Shown piece after piece: positions 36,801 to 44,517 of a stretch of DNA of 64,000 nucleotides (position 1 is its first letter; the number at the start of each line of letters is the position of its first letter). The position numbers were made by a program, and so were the translations under genes. The stretch is from Synechococcus sp. 8F6 (GTDB lineage: Bacteria; Cyanobacteriota; Cyanobacteriia; PCC-6307; Cyanobiaceae), in NCBI RefSeq assembly GCF_002252665.1, contig NZ_NQKZ01000011.1, forward strand, positions 1-64,000, in the 5' to 3' direction. The notes beneath the pieces were generated by a model. It made no database searches, had not been told where the DNA came from, and worked only from the letters and a program-made list of their open reading frames with translations.

Positions 36801-37658
36801 CGGCTCCGCAGCGGCCAGGCCCGGGTGGAGCTCGACCATGGCGCCCACATCCAGGTGGCCGTGTCCATCGATGCCCAGGCCGGGCGCGCCCGGGTCGACT
36901 TCAGCGGCAGTTCGCCCCAGCACAGCGGCAATCTCAATGCCCCCCTGGCTGTCACCAAGGCGGTGGTGCTCTACGTGCTTCGCTGTTTGGTGGGCGAGTC
37001 GATCCCGCTCAATGCCGGTTGCTTCGAGCCCATCGAGCTGGTTGTTCCAGAGGGAACCCTGCTGAATCCCCGTTCCCCGGCGGCGGTGGTGGCCGGCAAT
37101 GTGGAGATCTCCCAGGCGGCGACCAATGCCCTGTTTGCCGCCCTGGGCATCCAGGCGGCGGCCCAGGGCACGATGAACAACCTGAGCTTCGGCAATGCCC
37201 AGCTTCAGTACTACGAAACGATCTGCGGTGGCACCGGTGCCGGCCGGCATCCAGGAGGCGTTGGCTATGCGGGTGCTTCAGCCGTGCAGAGCCACATGAC
37301 CAATTCCCGGCTCACCGATCCGGAAATCCTGGAAAGTCGCTTTCCGGTGCGGGTTGAGCGCTTTGCGATCCGCGCCGGCTCCGGTGGGGCTGGCCTGTTC
37401 CGCGGTGGCGATGGGGTGGTGCGCCAGCTGCGCTTCCTCGCGCCAATGGACGTTTCCATGATTTCCGGCTCGCGCCGCGTTCCGCCGGCGGGTTTGGCCG
37501 GCGGCGAGGCGGGGGCCTGCGGCCGCAACAGCTGGATCGGGTCCGATGGCTCCAGCCGGCAGCTGGAGGGCTGCTTTGAGCAGACGCTCGAGCCCGGGGA
37601 GGCGTTGCGCATCGAGACGCCGGGCGGTGGTGGTTACGGCGCGCCGGAGCAACCATGA
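33807..37658 (+). CDS. 5-oxoprolinase-like fused HyuA-HyuB protein
   Basis: A 1283-residue fusion. Residues about 1-690 are a HyuA-type ATPase ([60 protein letters not shown]). Residues about 760-1280 are HyuB-type ([76 protein letters not shown]). This architecture is that of ATP-dependent 5-oxoprolinase, which opens pyroglutamate to glutamate. A Ser/Val/Pro-rich, DNA-repetitive linker ([21 protein letters not shown]) joins the halves. Its stop overlaps the ggt ATG by four bases. A hydantoinase remains the alternative, but the ggt coupling favours oxoprolinase. Confidence 0.88.
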   Translation: [1283 protein letters not shown]

Positions 37659-39469
37659 GCGTTCGCATTCTGGCGCTGGCGATCACGGCGGTGCTGGCCT
37701 CCCCGGCCCAGGCCGAGATCCTGCAGGAGCGCAGCCAGCGCTTCCATCCCCAGTGGTCACCGGGCGGCATGGTGGCCAGCCAGGAGCAGTGGGCCTCCCA
37801 GGCCGGGGCTGAAATTCTGGCCCGTGGCGGCAACGCGGTGGATGCGGCGGTGGCCACGGCCTTCGCCCTGGCGGTCACCCTGCCCCAGGCCGGCAATCTG
37901 GGCGGCGGCGGCTTTCTGGTGCTGTGGCTGCCGGGTCCGTCGCCGGCGGCATCCCGTGGTTGTCTGGCACTCCCTGGAGCGCGGGCTGGGGCCAGCCCTG
38001 AGCTGCGCCTGGGCCGCGGCACGGCCGTGGCGGTGAACTTCCGCGAAACCGCCCCTTTGGCCGCCACGGCTGGGATGTTTCTCGGCGCCGATGGTGAGGT
38101 GGACCGTGCGCGGGCCACCCGCAGCCCCTTGAGCGTGGCCGTGCCGGGAACCCCCGCCGGGCTGCTGCTGACGCACCGTTGTTACGGCCGGCTGCCCCGG
38201 GCTGCGGTGCTGGCGCCGGCCATCCGGCTGGCCAGCCGCGGCTTCCCGGTGGGCAAGGAGCTAGCCGATTCCCTGCAGCAGGCTGCGCCGTTGCTCCGCG
38301 CCGACCCCACCTCCAACGCGCTGTTCCTGGCGCGCCCGCTGCGCCCCAGCGACCGCTGGCGCCAGCCTCTGCTCGCCACCAGCCTGCAACGCCTCGCGGC
38401 CCAGGGTGAGCGCGGCTTCTACCAGGGCCCCATCGCCGAGGCCCTGGTGGCATTGATGCACCAACGGGGCGGGCTGATTCGCCATGCAGATCTCGACGGC
38501 TACCAGGCTCAGCTGGTGCGCCCCTTGCAGGTGCGGTTCCAGGGCCATCCGGTGCTCACCATGCCGCCTCCCAGTGGTGGTGGGGTCACCCTGGTGCAGC
38601 TGCTCCAGGTGTTGGAGCCCATGCCCCTAGCCCAGCTGGGCCTAAACAGTGCCGCCAGCCTGCACCGGATGGTCGAGGCGATGAACCTCGCCTACCGCGA
38701 CCGCAACCACTGGCTCGGCGACCCCGACCAGGTGGCCATGCCCCTGGAGCGCCTGCTCAGTCCAGCCTATGCCAACAGCCAGCGCACCCGCATCCGCAGC
38801 GACCGCCACCGTCCAGCGGCCGAATTGGCTGCGGAGGGCCCTAGCTCCGGCGGCACCAACACCACCCATCTGTCGGTGGCCGATCGCCAGGGGGGGCTGG
38901 TGGCCCTCACCACCACGCTCAACTTCGCCTACGGCAGCGGCATCAGCGTTCCTGGTGCCGGCTTCCTGCTCAACAACGAGATGGACGACTTCACCGCAAA
39001 ACCCGGTGTGGCCAATGCCTATGGCCTGGTGCAGGGAGCCGCCAATGCCATTGCCCCGGGCAAGCGGCCGCTCAGCTCGATGACGCCTACCCTGGTGTTT
39101 CGTGCCGATGGCAGGCCCTGGCTGGCCACCGGCAGTCCTGGAGGCAGCCGCATCATCACTACGGTGTTGCAGGTGCTGCTCAACCGCATGGTGCATGGGC
39201 TGAACCTGGCCTCAGCCGTGGCCAGCCCCCGCATTCACTCCCAGCTCTGGCCCGACCAGATCAGCGTGGAACAGGGCCTCAGCCCCGACACCACCGCCAA
39301 GCTGGAGGCGATGGGCCACCGGCTTGTGATCACGGCGGCGATGGGTTCAGCCAACAGCGTTGAGGTGCTGCGCGAGGGGGGCAGCCTGGGGGTCGCCGAC
39401 CCCAGGCGCCTCGATGCGGCGGCCGTTGGCGACCTGCAACTCAGCTGGCCGGCTGAGTTGGAGCCGTGA
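37655..39469 (+). CDS. ggt: Gamma-glutamyltransferase (gamma-glutamyltranspeptidase)
   Basis: A 604-residue Ntn hydrolase precursor. An N-terminal signal peptide (RILALAITAVLASPAQA) predicts export. N-terminal blocks ILARGGNAVDAAVATAFALAV and LGGGGFLVLW are typical; the self-cleavage site lies before Thr403 in TNT-T-HLSVAD, with the small-subunit blocks ISVPGAGFLLNNEMDDF, RPLSSMTPT and GSPGGSRI. It transfers or hydrolyses the gamma-glutamyl group of glutathione. ATGA overlap with the 5-oxoprolinase gene. The last 29 bases overlap the convergent HdeD-like gene. Confidence 0.95.
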   Translation: MSVRILALAITAVLASPAQAEILQERSQRFHPQWSPGGMVASQEQWASQAGAEILARGGNAVDAAVATAFALAVTLPQAGNLGGGGFLVLWLPGPSPAASRGCLALPGARAGASPELRLGRGTAVAVNFRETAPLAATAGMFLGADGEVDRARATRSPLSVAVPGTPAGLLLTHRCYGRLPRAAVLAPAIRLASRGFPVGKELADSLQQAAPLLRADPTSNALFLARPLRPSDRWRQPLLATSLQRLAAQGERGFYQGPIAEALVALMHQRGGLIRHADLDGYQAQLVRPLQVRFQGHPVLTMPPPSGGGVTLVQLLQVLEPMPLAQLGLNSAASLHRMVEAMNLAYRDRNHWLGDPDQVAMPLERLLSPAYANSQRTRIRSDRHRPAAELAAEGPSSGGTNTTHLSVADRQGGLVALTTTLNFAYGSGISVPGAGFLLNNEMDDFTAKPGVANAYGLVQGAANAIAPGKRPLSSMTPTLVFRADGRPWLATGSPGGSRIITTVLQVLLNRMVHGLNLASAVASPRIHSQLWPDQISVEQGLSPDTTAKLEAMGHRLVITAAMGSANSVEVLREGGSLGVADPRRLDAAAVGDLQLSWPAELEP

Positions 39470-39968
39470 TCAGGTTGATGGCGGAGAACCCCAGGCCGAT
39501 GCCGAACAACATGCCGATGGCCCAGATGCTGTCGGAGGGCCACTCGGCGATCAGCATGCCGCCGAGCACGGCGGTGACGATGCCGTCGAGCAGCACCAGC
39601 GCGCGGGCAGGGCCCTGGCCGGTGGCCGCGGCGGCCAGTTCCATCACCCCCTCAAAGGCGAGCAGGAAGCCCACAAACAACGTGAGGCTTACTTCACTGG
39701 CGATCGGGAAGGCGAGCACCCAAACGCCGCCGCCCAGGTAGAGCAGGCCGGAGAGCAGGCGGAAGATTTTGCCCTTGGTGTCGCCCTCGCCGGTGAGGCG
39801 TAGCAGCTGGGACACCCCCGCGACCACCGACACCCCCCCCACGGCAATGGTGAGCAGGGTGGCCGAGACGAAGGGCAGCACGATCGACAGCCCGGCTGCG
39901 GCAAACAGCAGGGCGGCGGTCACCCAGCGCAGGGTGGGGGAAGCGGGAACCGTCACCGGAGAAAACAC
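39441..39968 (-). CDS. HdeD-like (DUF308) membrane protein
   Basis: A 175-residue protein with six hydrophobic helices in three paired repeats: LRWVTAALLFAAAGLSIVLPFVS, LLYLGGGVWVLAFPIAS and ALVLLDGIVTAVLGGMLIAEWPSDSIWAIGMLFGIGLGFSAINLI. The pattern GxxxxxxG-IAEWPxxSxWAIG is characteristic of HdeD/DUF308 proteins, linked to acid resistance in enterobacteria; role in cyanobacteria unknown. ATG at 39968. Its 3' end overlaps ggt; its 5' end faces the spacer of the oxidase operon. Confidence 0.85.
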   Translation of the reverse strand: MFSPVTVPASPTLRWVTAALLFAAAGLSIVLPFVSATLLTIAVGGVSVVAGVSQLLRLTGEGDTKGKIFRLLSGLLYLGGGVWVLAFPIASEVSLTLFVGFLLAFEGVMELAAAATGQGPARALVLLDGIVTAVLGGMLIAEWPSDSIWAIGMLFGIGLGFSAINLITAPTQPAS

Positions 39969-40032
39969 AGAAGAGCAGCCACCCTAAATCGCCCGCTTGG
40001 CAGGAATTGCAGCTTGATTAAGTGTCGCTGTC

Positions 40033-40063
40033 AGCAAACCATTACCGCCGTGTAGCAAACCAT
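40033..40063. repeat. Paired AGCAAACCAT direct repeats, one copy every 21 bp
   Basis: AGCAAACCAT occurs at 40033-40042 and again at 40054-40063. The copies start 21 bases apart, two helical turns, so both would face one side of the DNA. They lie 67 bases before the first DUF2231 gene and 65 bases after the divergent HdeD gene start, in the 161-bp spacer. This fits two sites for a dimeric or tandem-bound regulator of the oxidase operon. No known motif matches well. Confidence 0.5.
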
Positions 40064-40129
40064 CACAGCTTGCTGGCCTGTTGGTGAGTTCGCTGCAGTG
40101 TGGAGTTCAACCGTGTTGGTTAGGGCCCC

Positions 40130-40627
40130 ATGCTTGAGCTGCTGCCGCCGCTCAACGACCACAACCTTCCCTGGATGGACACCATCCATCCGATCGTGGT
40201 GCATTTTGTGATCGCCATGGGCTTGATCACGTTTGTGTTTGATCTGATCGGTGTGTTGACCCGCCGGCCAGCGCTGTTTGAGGTCAGCTTCTGGAACCTG
40301 CTATTTGCCACCGCAGCAATTTTTGTGGCGATTATGTTTGGCCAGATCGAGGCGGGACTGGCCAATCCCTACGGAGCCTCGCGCGATCTGCTCAACCTGC
40401 ACAGCACGATCGGCTGGTCGCTGGCTGGGGTGTTGTCGCTGATGTCGGGGTGGCGCTACGTGATCCGCAGCAAGGACCCCCAGCAGCTGCCGCTGGCCTT
40501 CCTCGGTGCTGGAGGCCTGCTGACGGCCCTGATCGTGGTGCAGGTCACCCTCGGCAATCAGCTGATCTGGGTGTATGGCCTGCACACGGTGCCGGTGGTG
40601 CAGGCGATGCGGGCGGGGCTGGTGTGA
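40130..40627 (+). CDS. DUF2231 membrane protein 1, oxidase-associated
   Basis: A 165-residue protein with four membrane helices and the DUF2231 start IHPIVVHFVIAMGLITFVFDLIG, then LNLHSTIGWSLAGVLSL. Histidines in the helices (H22 and H26 regions, and HSTIG) could bind heme or metal; this is inference. It is the first gene of a cluster with a second DUF2231 gene and the ctaCDE-type oxidase, a layout known for the cyanobacterial alternative oxidase. Its stop overlaps the next ATG by one base. Confidence 0.85.
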   Translation: MLELLPPLNDHNLPWMDTIHPIVVHFVIAMGLITFVFDLIGVLTRRPALFEVSFWNLLFATAAIFVAIMFGQIEAGLANPYGASRDLLNLHSTIGWSLAGVLSLMSGWRYVIRSKDPQQLPLAFLGAGGLLTALIVVQVTLGNQLIWVYGLHTVPVVQAMRAGLV

Positions 40628-41256
40628 TGGAAGGCGCACCAGAATTCATCCCAGCGGGCTCACCGATCGAGCAGTTGGCAGCCGATCTGGGGTCCAATGG
40701 GCTGCCCTATGGCTTGCCGATTCACCCCAACCTGGTGCATCTCACGATCGGCCTGTTCGTGATCGCCATCGCCTTTGACATCGCCGGTGCCCTCTATCCG
40801 GTGGAGAAGCGGGTGTTCCGCTTTCTGGCGCTACCCGTGACCCGCGGCGGCTTTCACGATGTGGGTTGGTACAACCTGCTGGCCTGCGCCATCGTCACCT
40901 TCTTCACCGTGGCGGCCGGCTTCTTCGAGATGCTGCTGGCGGTGCCCCTGCCAGGGGTCACCAGCACTATCGGACTGCAGAGCATGGAGACGATGCTGTG
41001 GCATGGCGTTGGTGGTGTGCTGATCCTGCTGGTGATCGTCTCGATGACGGTGTGGCGGGGCTATCAGCGCTTTGTCTGGCGCCGCGACATGGGACGCCAG
41101 GTGCAATGGCTTTACCTGCTTGTCGGGCTTGGGCTGTTCCTGGTGATCGGTTTGCACGGCACCCTTGGAGCCGAGTTGGCGGGTGAGTTTGGCGTGCATG
41201 TCACCGCCGACCAGCTGCTTGCCGCCGGTGCCGATCTCAAGGAGGCTCTGCCATGA
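40627..41256 (+). CDS. DUF2231 membrane protein 2, oxidase-associated
   Basis: A 209-residue paralogue of the previous protein with four helices and IHPNLVHLTIGLFVIAIAFDIAG matching the IHPIVVHF block of the first. A 35-residue hydrophilic N-terminus (MEGAPEFIPAGSPIEQLAADLG) is added. TMLWHGVGGVLILLVIVS provides a further His. The two proteins together may form a heterodimeric membrane module serving the oxidase. Joined to the first by TGATG and to subunit II by ATGA overlap, so translation is coupled. Confidence 0.85.
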   Translation: MEGAPEFIPAGSPIEQLAADLGSNGLPYGLPIHPNLVHLTIGLFVIAIAFDIAGALYPVEKRVFRFLALPVTRGGFHDVGWYNLLACAIVTFFTVAAGFFEMLLAVPLPGVTSTIGLQSMETMLWHGVGGVLILLVIVSMTVWRGYQRFVWRRDMGRQVQWLYLLVGLGLFLVIGLHGTLGAELAGEFGVHVTADQLLAAGADLKEALP

Positions 41257-42218
41257 CCAACACGTCAGGGCGCTCCAAACCTCCTGTTGGCTCCCGGCCA
41301 GCCATCAGCCGCCTGGGCCTGGTGGCCTTGATTGGCTGGATCGCCCTGCTGGTGGTGCTGAGCTGGTGGATGTCCCAGGTTGCCTACCGCTGGCTGCCCG
41401 TGCAGGCCTCCAGCGCCGCACCCCTGGTGGATGGGCTGTTCAGCTTTGAAACCGGCGTTGGCACCTTTGTGTTTGGAGGGGTGTTGTCGGTGATGGCGTG
41501 GGTGATCGTGATGCACCGCGCCGAGAAGTACGACGAGAGCGATGCCGAGCCCATCGAGGGCAACACCCGCCTGGAAGTGATCTGGACGGTCATTCCGCTT
41601 CTGTTGGTGATGGCGATCGCGGTGTATGCGATGCGGGTGAACACCAGCCTGGGGGTGTTGGGCCCGATGGAGCACATCCATCTGGCCAATCCGGTCGAAG
41701 ACCAGGGCGGCTACCCAGCCGACCGGCTGCCGGCTGAGCAGGTGGAGGTGATTGCCCGGCAGTGGTCGTGGGAGTTTCGCTATCCCGAGGCCAACGTCTC
41801 CTCCACCGAGCTCCACCTGCCGGTGGATCAGCCCGTCACGTTCCGACTGGTGTCCGACGATGTGCTTCATGGCTTCTACATCCCGGCTTTCCGCCTCAAG
41901 CAGGATGTGATCCCAGGCCGAGCCATTGATTTCAATCTCACCCCCAGCCGCGAAGGTCGCTATCGCCTGCGCGACTCCCAGTTCAGCGGCACCTGGTTTG
42001 CGGCCAACCAGGCCGATGTGGTGGTGGAGAGCCCCGAGGCTTACCAGGCATGGCTCAAGACGGCGGCCGCTCAGCCCCTGCAGCCCGGGCTCAGTGATGC
42101 GGTTGCGGAATTCGGAGCCCGGCAGCAGCTCAAGAACCCCGGCTGGGCCACCGTGCCGCCGGCTCCACCGCCCCAGGTCAACGTTCCCGGATCCAACACC
42201 CTGCCGCACGACGCCTGA
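41253..42218 (+). CDS. ctaCII: Alternative respiratory terminal oxidase, subunit II without CuA
   Basis: A 321-residue subunit II with two N-terminal helices (about 22-46 and 68-88, then 108-128) and a cupredoxin domain (QWSWEFRYP to WFAANQADV). In the aa3-type the CuA site is CxExCxxxHxxM; here the block is D241-S-Q-F-S245-G-T-W-F249, both Cys are gone, His and Met are gone, and the whole protein has no Cys. H206 in DVLHGFYIPAF remains. Loss of CuA means cytochrome c cannot be the donor; quinol is expected. This matches cyanobacterial ARTO subunit II. Start is the ATGA-overlapping ATG; subunit I follows in five bases. Confidence 0.9.
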   Translation: MTNTSGRSKPPVGSRPAISRLGLVALIGWIALLVVLSWWMSQVAYRWLPVQASSAAPLVDGLFSFETGVGTFVFGGVLSVMAWVIVMHRAEKYDESDAEPIEGNTRLEVIWTVIPLLLVMAIAVYAMRVNTSLGVLGPMEHIHLANPVEDQGGYPADRLPAEQVEVIARQWSWEFRYPEANVSSTELHLPVDQPVTFRLVSDDVLHGFYIPAFRLKQDVIPGRAIDFNLTPSREGRYRLRDSQFSGTWFAANQADVVVESPEAYQAWLKTAAAQPLQPGLSDAVAEFGARQQLKNPGWATVPPAPPPQVNVPGSNTLPHDA

Positions 42219-42223
42219 GCCCG

Positions 42224-43900
42224 ATGACCTCCACCACCTTCCCGCCCAGTCCCCCCGAAGATGCGTCCTGGAGCCGTTATTTCGGCTTCAACACCGATGC
42301 CAAGGTGATTGGCATCCAATACATTGTTGTTGCCTTTTTCTTCTTCTTGATCGGTGGCCTGCTGGCCATGATCATCCGCGGTGAGTTGATCACGCCTGCC
42401 GCCGATCTGGTTGATCGCACCGTATACAACGGCATCTACACGATGCACGGAACGATCATGTTGTTCCTGTTCATCTTTCCGGTGCTGAATGGGCTCAACA
42501 ATCTGTTGATCCCCACCATGATCGGTGCCCCCGATATGGCCTTCCCCCGCCTCAATGCGGTGGCGTTCTGGCTGGTTCCCATCTTCGGAACTCTGTTGAT
42601 CGCCAGCTTTTTCGTGCCGGGGGGGCCTGCCTATTCCGGTTGGTGGTCCTACCCACCGGTGAGCACCCAGAACCCTCTGGGGCATTTCGTCAATGGCCAG
42701 GGGCTCTGGCTCACTGCCGTGGCGCTTTCGGGGGTGTCGTCGATCATGGGTGCGGTGAACTTCGTCACCACGATTCTGCGGATGCGGGCCCCTGGTATGG
42801 GCTTCTTTCGCATGCCGGTGTTTTGCTGGACAGCCCTGGCAGCCCAAAGTTTGCAGTTGATCGGTCTGCCGGCGCTCACCGGTGGGGCGATCATGCTCTT
42901 GATGGACCTCAACTTTGGCACCAGTTTCTATCAGCCGGAGGGGGGCGGCGATCCCGTGCTCTATCAGCACTTCTTCTGGTTCTATTCGCACCCGGCCGTG
43001 TATGTGATCATCCTGCCGGTGTTCGGCATCTTCTCCGAGCTGTTCCCCGTTTATTCCCGCAAGCCGCTGTTTGGCTATGTCTATGTCTGCCTGGCCTCAT
43101 TCATTATTGTGGGACTGGGGCTGGTGGTGTGGGTGCACCACTTTTTCTCCAGCGGAGTAGCCCAGTGGATGCGCAATCTGTTCATGTTCACCACCATGTT
43201 GATTGCGGTGCCTACTGGCGTGAAGGTGTTCGCCTGGCTGGGCACCATCTGGCGCGGTAAATTGCGGCTCACCACGCCGATGCTGTTCTGCCTCGGCGGC
43301 CTGTTCAACTTCGTGTTTGCGGGCATCACCGGCATCATGTTGGCCACGGTGCCAGTGGATATTCATGTGTCGAACACCTATTTCGTGGTGGGCCACTTCC
43401 ACTACGTGATCTATGGGGCGGCGGTGATGGGCATCTTTGCTGCCATCTACCACTGGTTTCCCAAGTTCATCGGCCGCATGCCCTATGAGGGCCTTGGCAA
43501 ACTTCATTTTTTGCTCACCTTTGTTGGGGCCAACCTCAACTTCCTGCCGATGCATCCCCTGGGGCTAATGGGCATGCCCCGTCGGGTGTCGAGTTACGAC
43601 CCGGAATTTGCCTTCTGGAATGTGCTGGCCAGCCTGGGGGCTTTCCTGCTGGGGGTGTCGATCATTCCCTTCCTACTCAACATGGTGAGCGCCTGGGTGC
43701 GGGGACCGAAGGCCACCCACAACCCCTGGAATGCCATTGGCCTGGAGTGGTTGCTGCCCTCTCCTCCGCCGGAGGACAACTTTGGTGAGCACGTGCCCAC
43801 CGTGATTAGTCGTCCCTATGGCTATGGCACTGGTGAGCCCCTGGTTGACCATCAGGCCGAAATCGAACGGGAGCTCACCCTTCAGGAGGCCAGCACATGA
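42224..43900 (+). CDS. ctaDII: Alternative respiratory terminal oxidase, subunit I
   Basis: A 558-residue heme-copper oxidase subunit I with about 12 helices. Low-spin heme ligands: H75 (MHGTIM) and H393; CuB ligands H256, H305 and H306; high-spin heme ligand H391 (GHFHYV); Y260 for the His-Tyr cross-link. Block Y254-S-H-P-A-V-Y260 has Ala where A1 oxidases have the proton-path Glu; YSHPxVY marks the A2 subgroup. It reduces O2 to water. Subunit III overlaps by ATGA. Confidence 0.95.
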   Translation: MTSTTFPPSPPEDASWSRYFGFNTDAKVIGIQYIVVAFFFFLIGGLLAMIIRGELITPAADLVDRTVYNGIYTMHGTIMLFLFIFPVLNGLNNLLIPTMIGAPDMAFPRLNAVAFWLVPIFGTLLIASFFVPGGPAYSGWWSYPPVSTQNPLGHFVNGQGLWLTAVALSGVSSIMGAVNFVTTILRMRAPGMGFFRMPVFCWTALAAQSLQLIGLPALTGGAIMLLMDLNFGTSFYQPEGGGDPVLYQHFFWFYSHPAVYVIILPVFGIFSELFPVYSRKPLFGYVYVCLASFIIVGLGLVVWVHHFFSSGVAQWMRNLFMFTTMLIAVPTGVKVFAWLGTIWRGKLRLTTPMLFCLGGLFNFVFAGITGIMLATVPVDIHVSNTYFVVGHFHYVIYGAAVMGIFAAIYHWFPKFIGRMPYEGLGKLHFLLTFVGANLNFLPMHPLGLMGMPRRVSSYDPEFAFWNVLASLGAFLLGVSIIPFLLNMVSAWVRGPKATHNPWNAIGLEWLLPSPPPEDNFGEHVPTVISRPYGYGTGEPLVDHQAEIERELTLQEAST

Positions 43901-44490
43901 CCGCCACCGTTGATTCAAATAGACCCGATTCCAACACCGCCCATCCCAAGCACAACCTCACGGGCTTCATCATCTTTCTGTGCTCTGAAAGCGTCGTTTT
44001 TCTGACGTTCTTCAGTGGGTTCGCCATTCTGAAAACCAGTGCTCTCAATTGGTTGCCTGCGGGCGTGGCGGGTCTGGAGTGGCGTATGCCGCTGATCAAC
44101 ACCGTGGTGCTGGTGTCCAGTTCCGGCACCATCTGGCTGGCAGAGCGCTGCATGGCCAAGGGCAACCTGCTGGGGTTCCGGGCGTTCTGGCTGGTCACCA
44201 TGGCCCTGGGGGCCTATTTCCTTTACGGCCAAGCCGTTGAGTGGAGTGGTCTGCAGTTTGGCTTTACTTCAGGCACGTTCGGGGGCACCTTCTATTTGCT
44301 CACAGGCTTTCACGGCCTGCATGTGGCCACTGGCGTGTTCCTGATGGGCCTGATGCTGGTGAAGTCGTTCATTCCCCAGAATTATGCGGGGGGAGAGCAA
44401 GGGGTGCAGGCCACATCCCTGTTTTGGCACTTCGTGGATGTGATCTGGATCATCCTCTTCGTGTTGATTTACGTCTGGCAGCGCACTTGA
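43897..44490 (+). CDS. ctaEII: Alternative respiratory terminal oxidase, subunit III
   Basis: A 197-residue subunit III with five helices, shorter than the seven-helix mitochondrial type and typical of bacterial CoxC/CyoC short forms. Family blocks are LCSESVVFLTFFSGFAIL, GGTFYLLTGFHGLHVATGVFLMGLMLVKSF and FWHFVDVIWIILFVLIYVW. It stabilises subunit I and the oxygen path. Its start overlaps subunit I by four bases; the GMC oxidoreductase gene begins 27 bp later on the same strand, with no visible terminator. Confidence 0.95.
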   Translation: MTATVDSNRPDSNTAHPKHNLTGFIIFLCSESVVFLTFFSGFAILKTSALNWLPAGVAGLEWRMPLINTVVLVSSSGTIWLAERCMAKGNLLGFRAFWLVTMALGAYFLYGQAVEWSGLQFGFTSGTFGGTFYLLTGFHGLHVATGVFLMGLMLVKSFIPQNYAGGEQGVQATSLFWHFVDVIWIILFVLIYVWQRT

Positions 44491-44517
44491 GCTGCACGTC
44501 CTGTTGAACACCTACGC

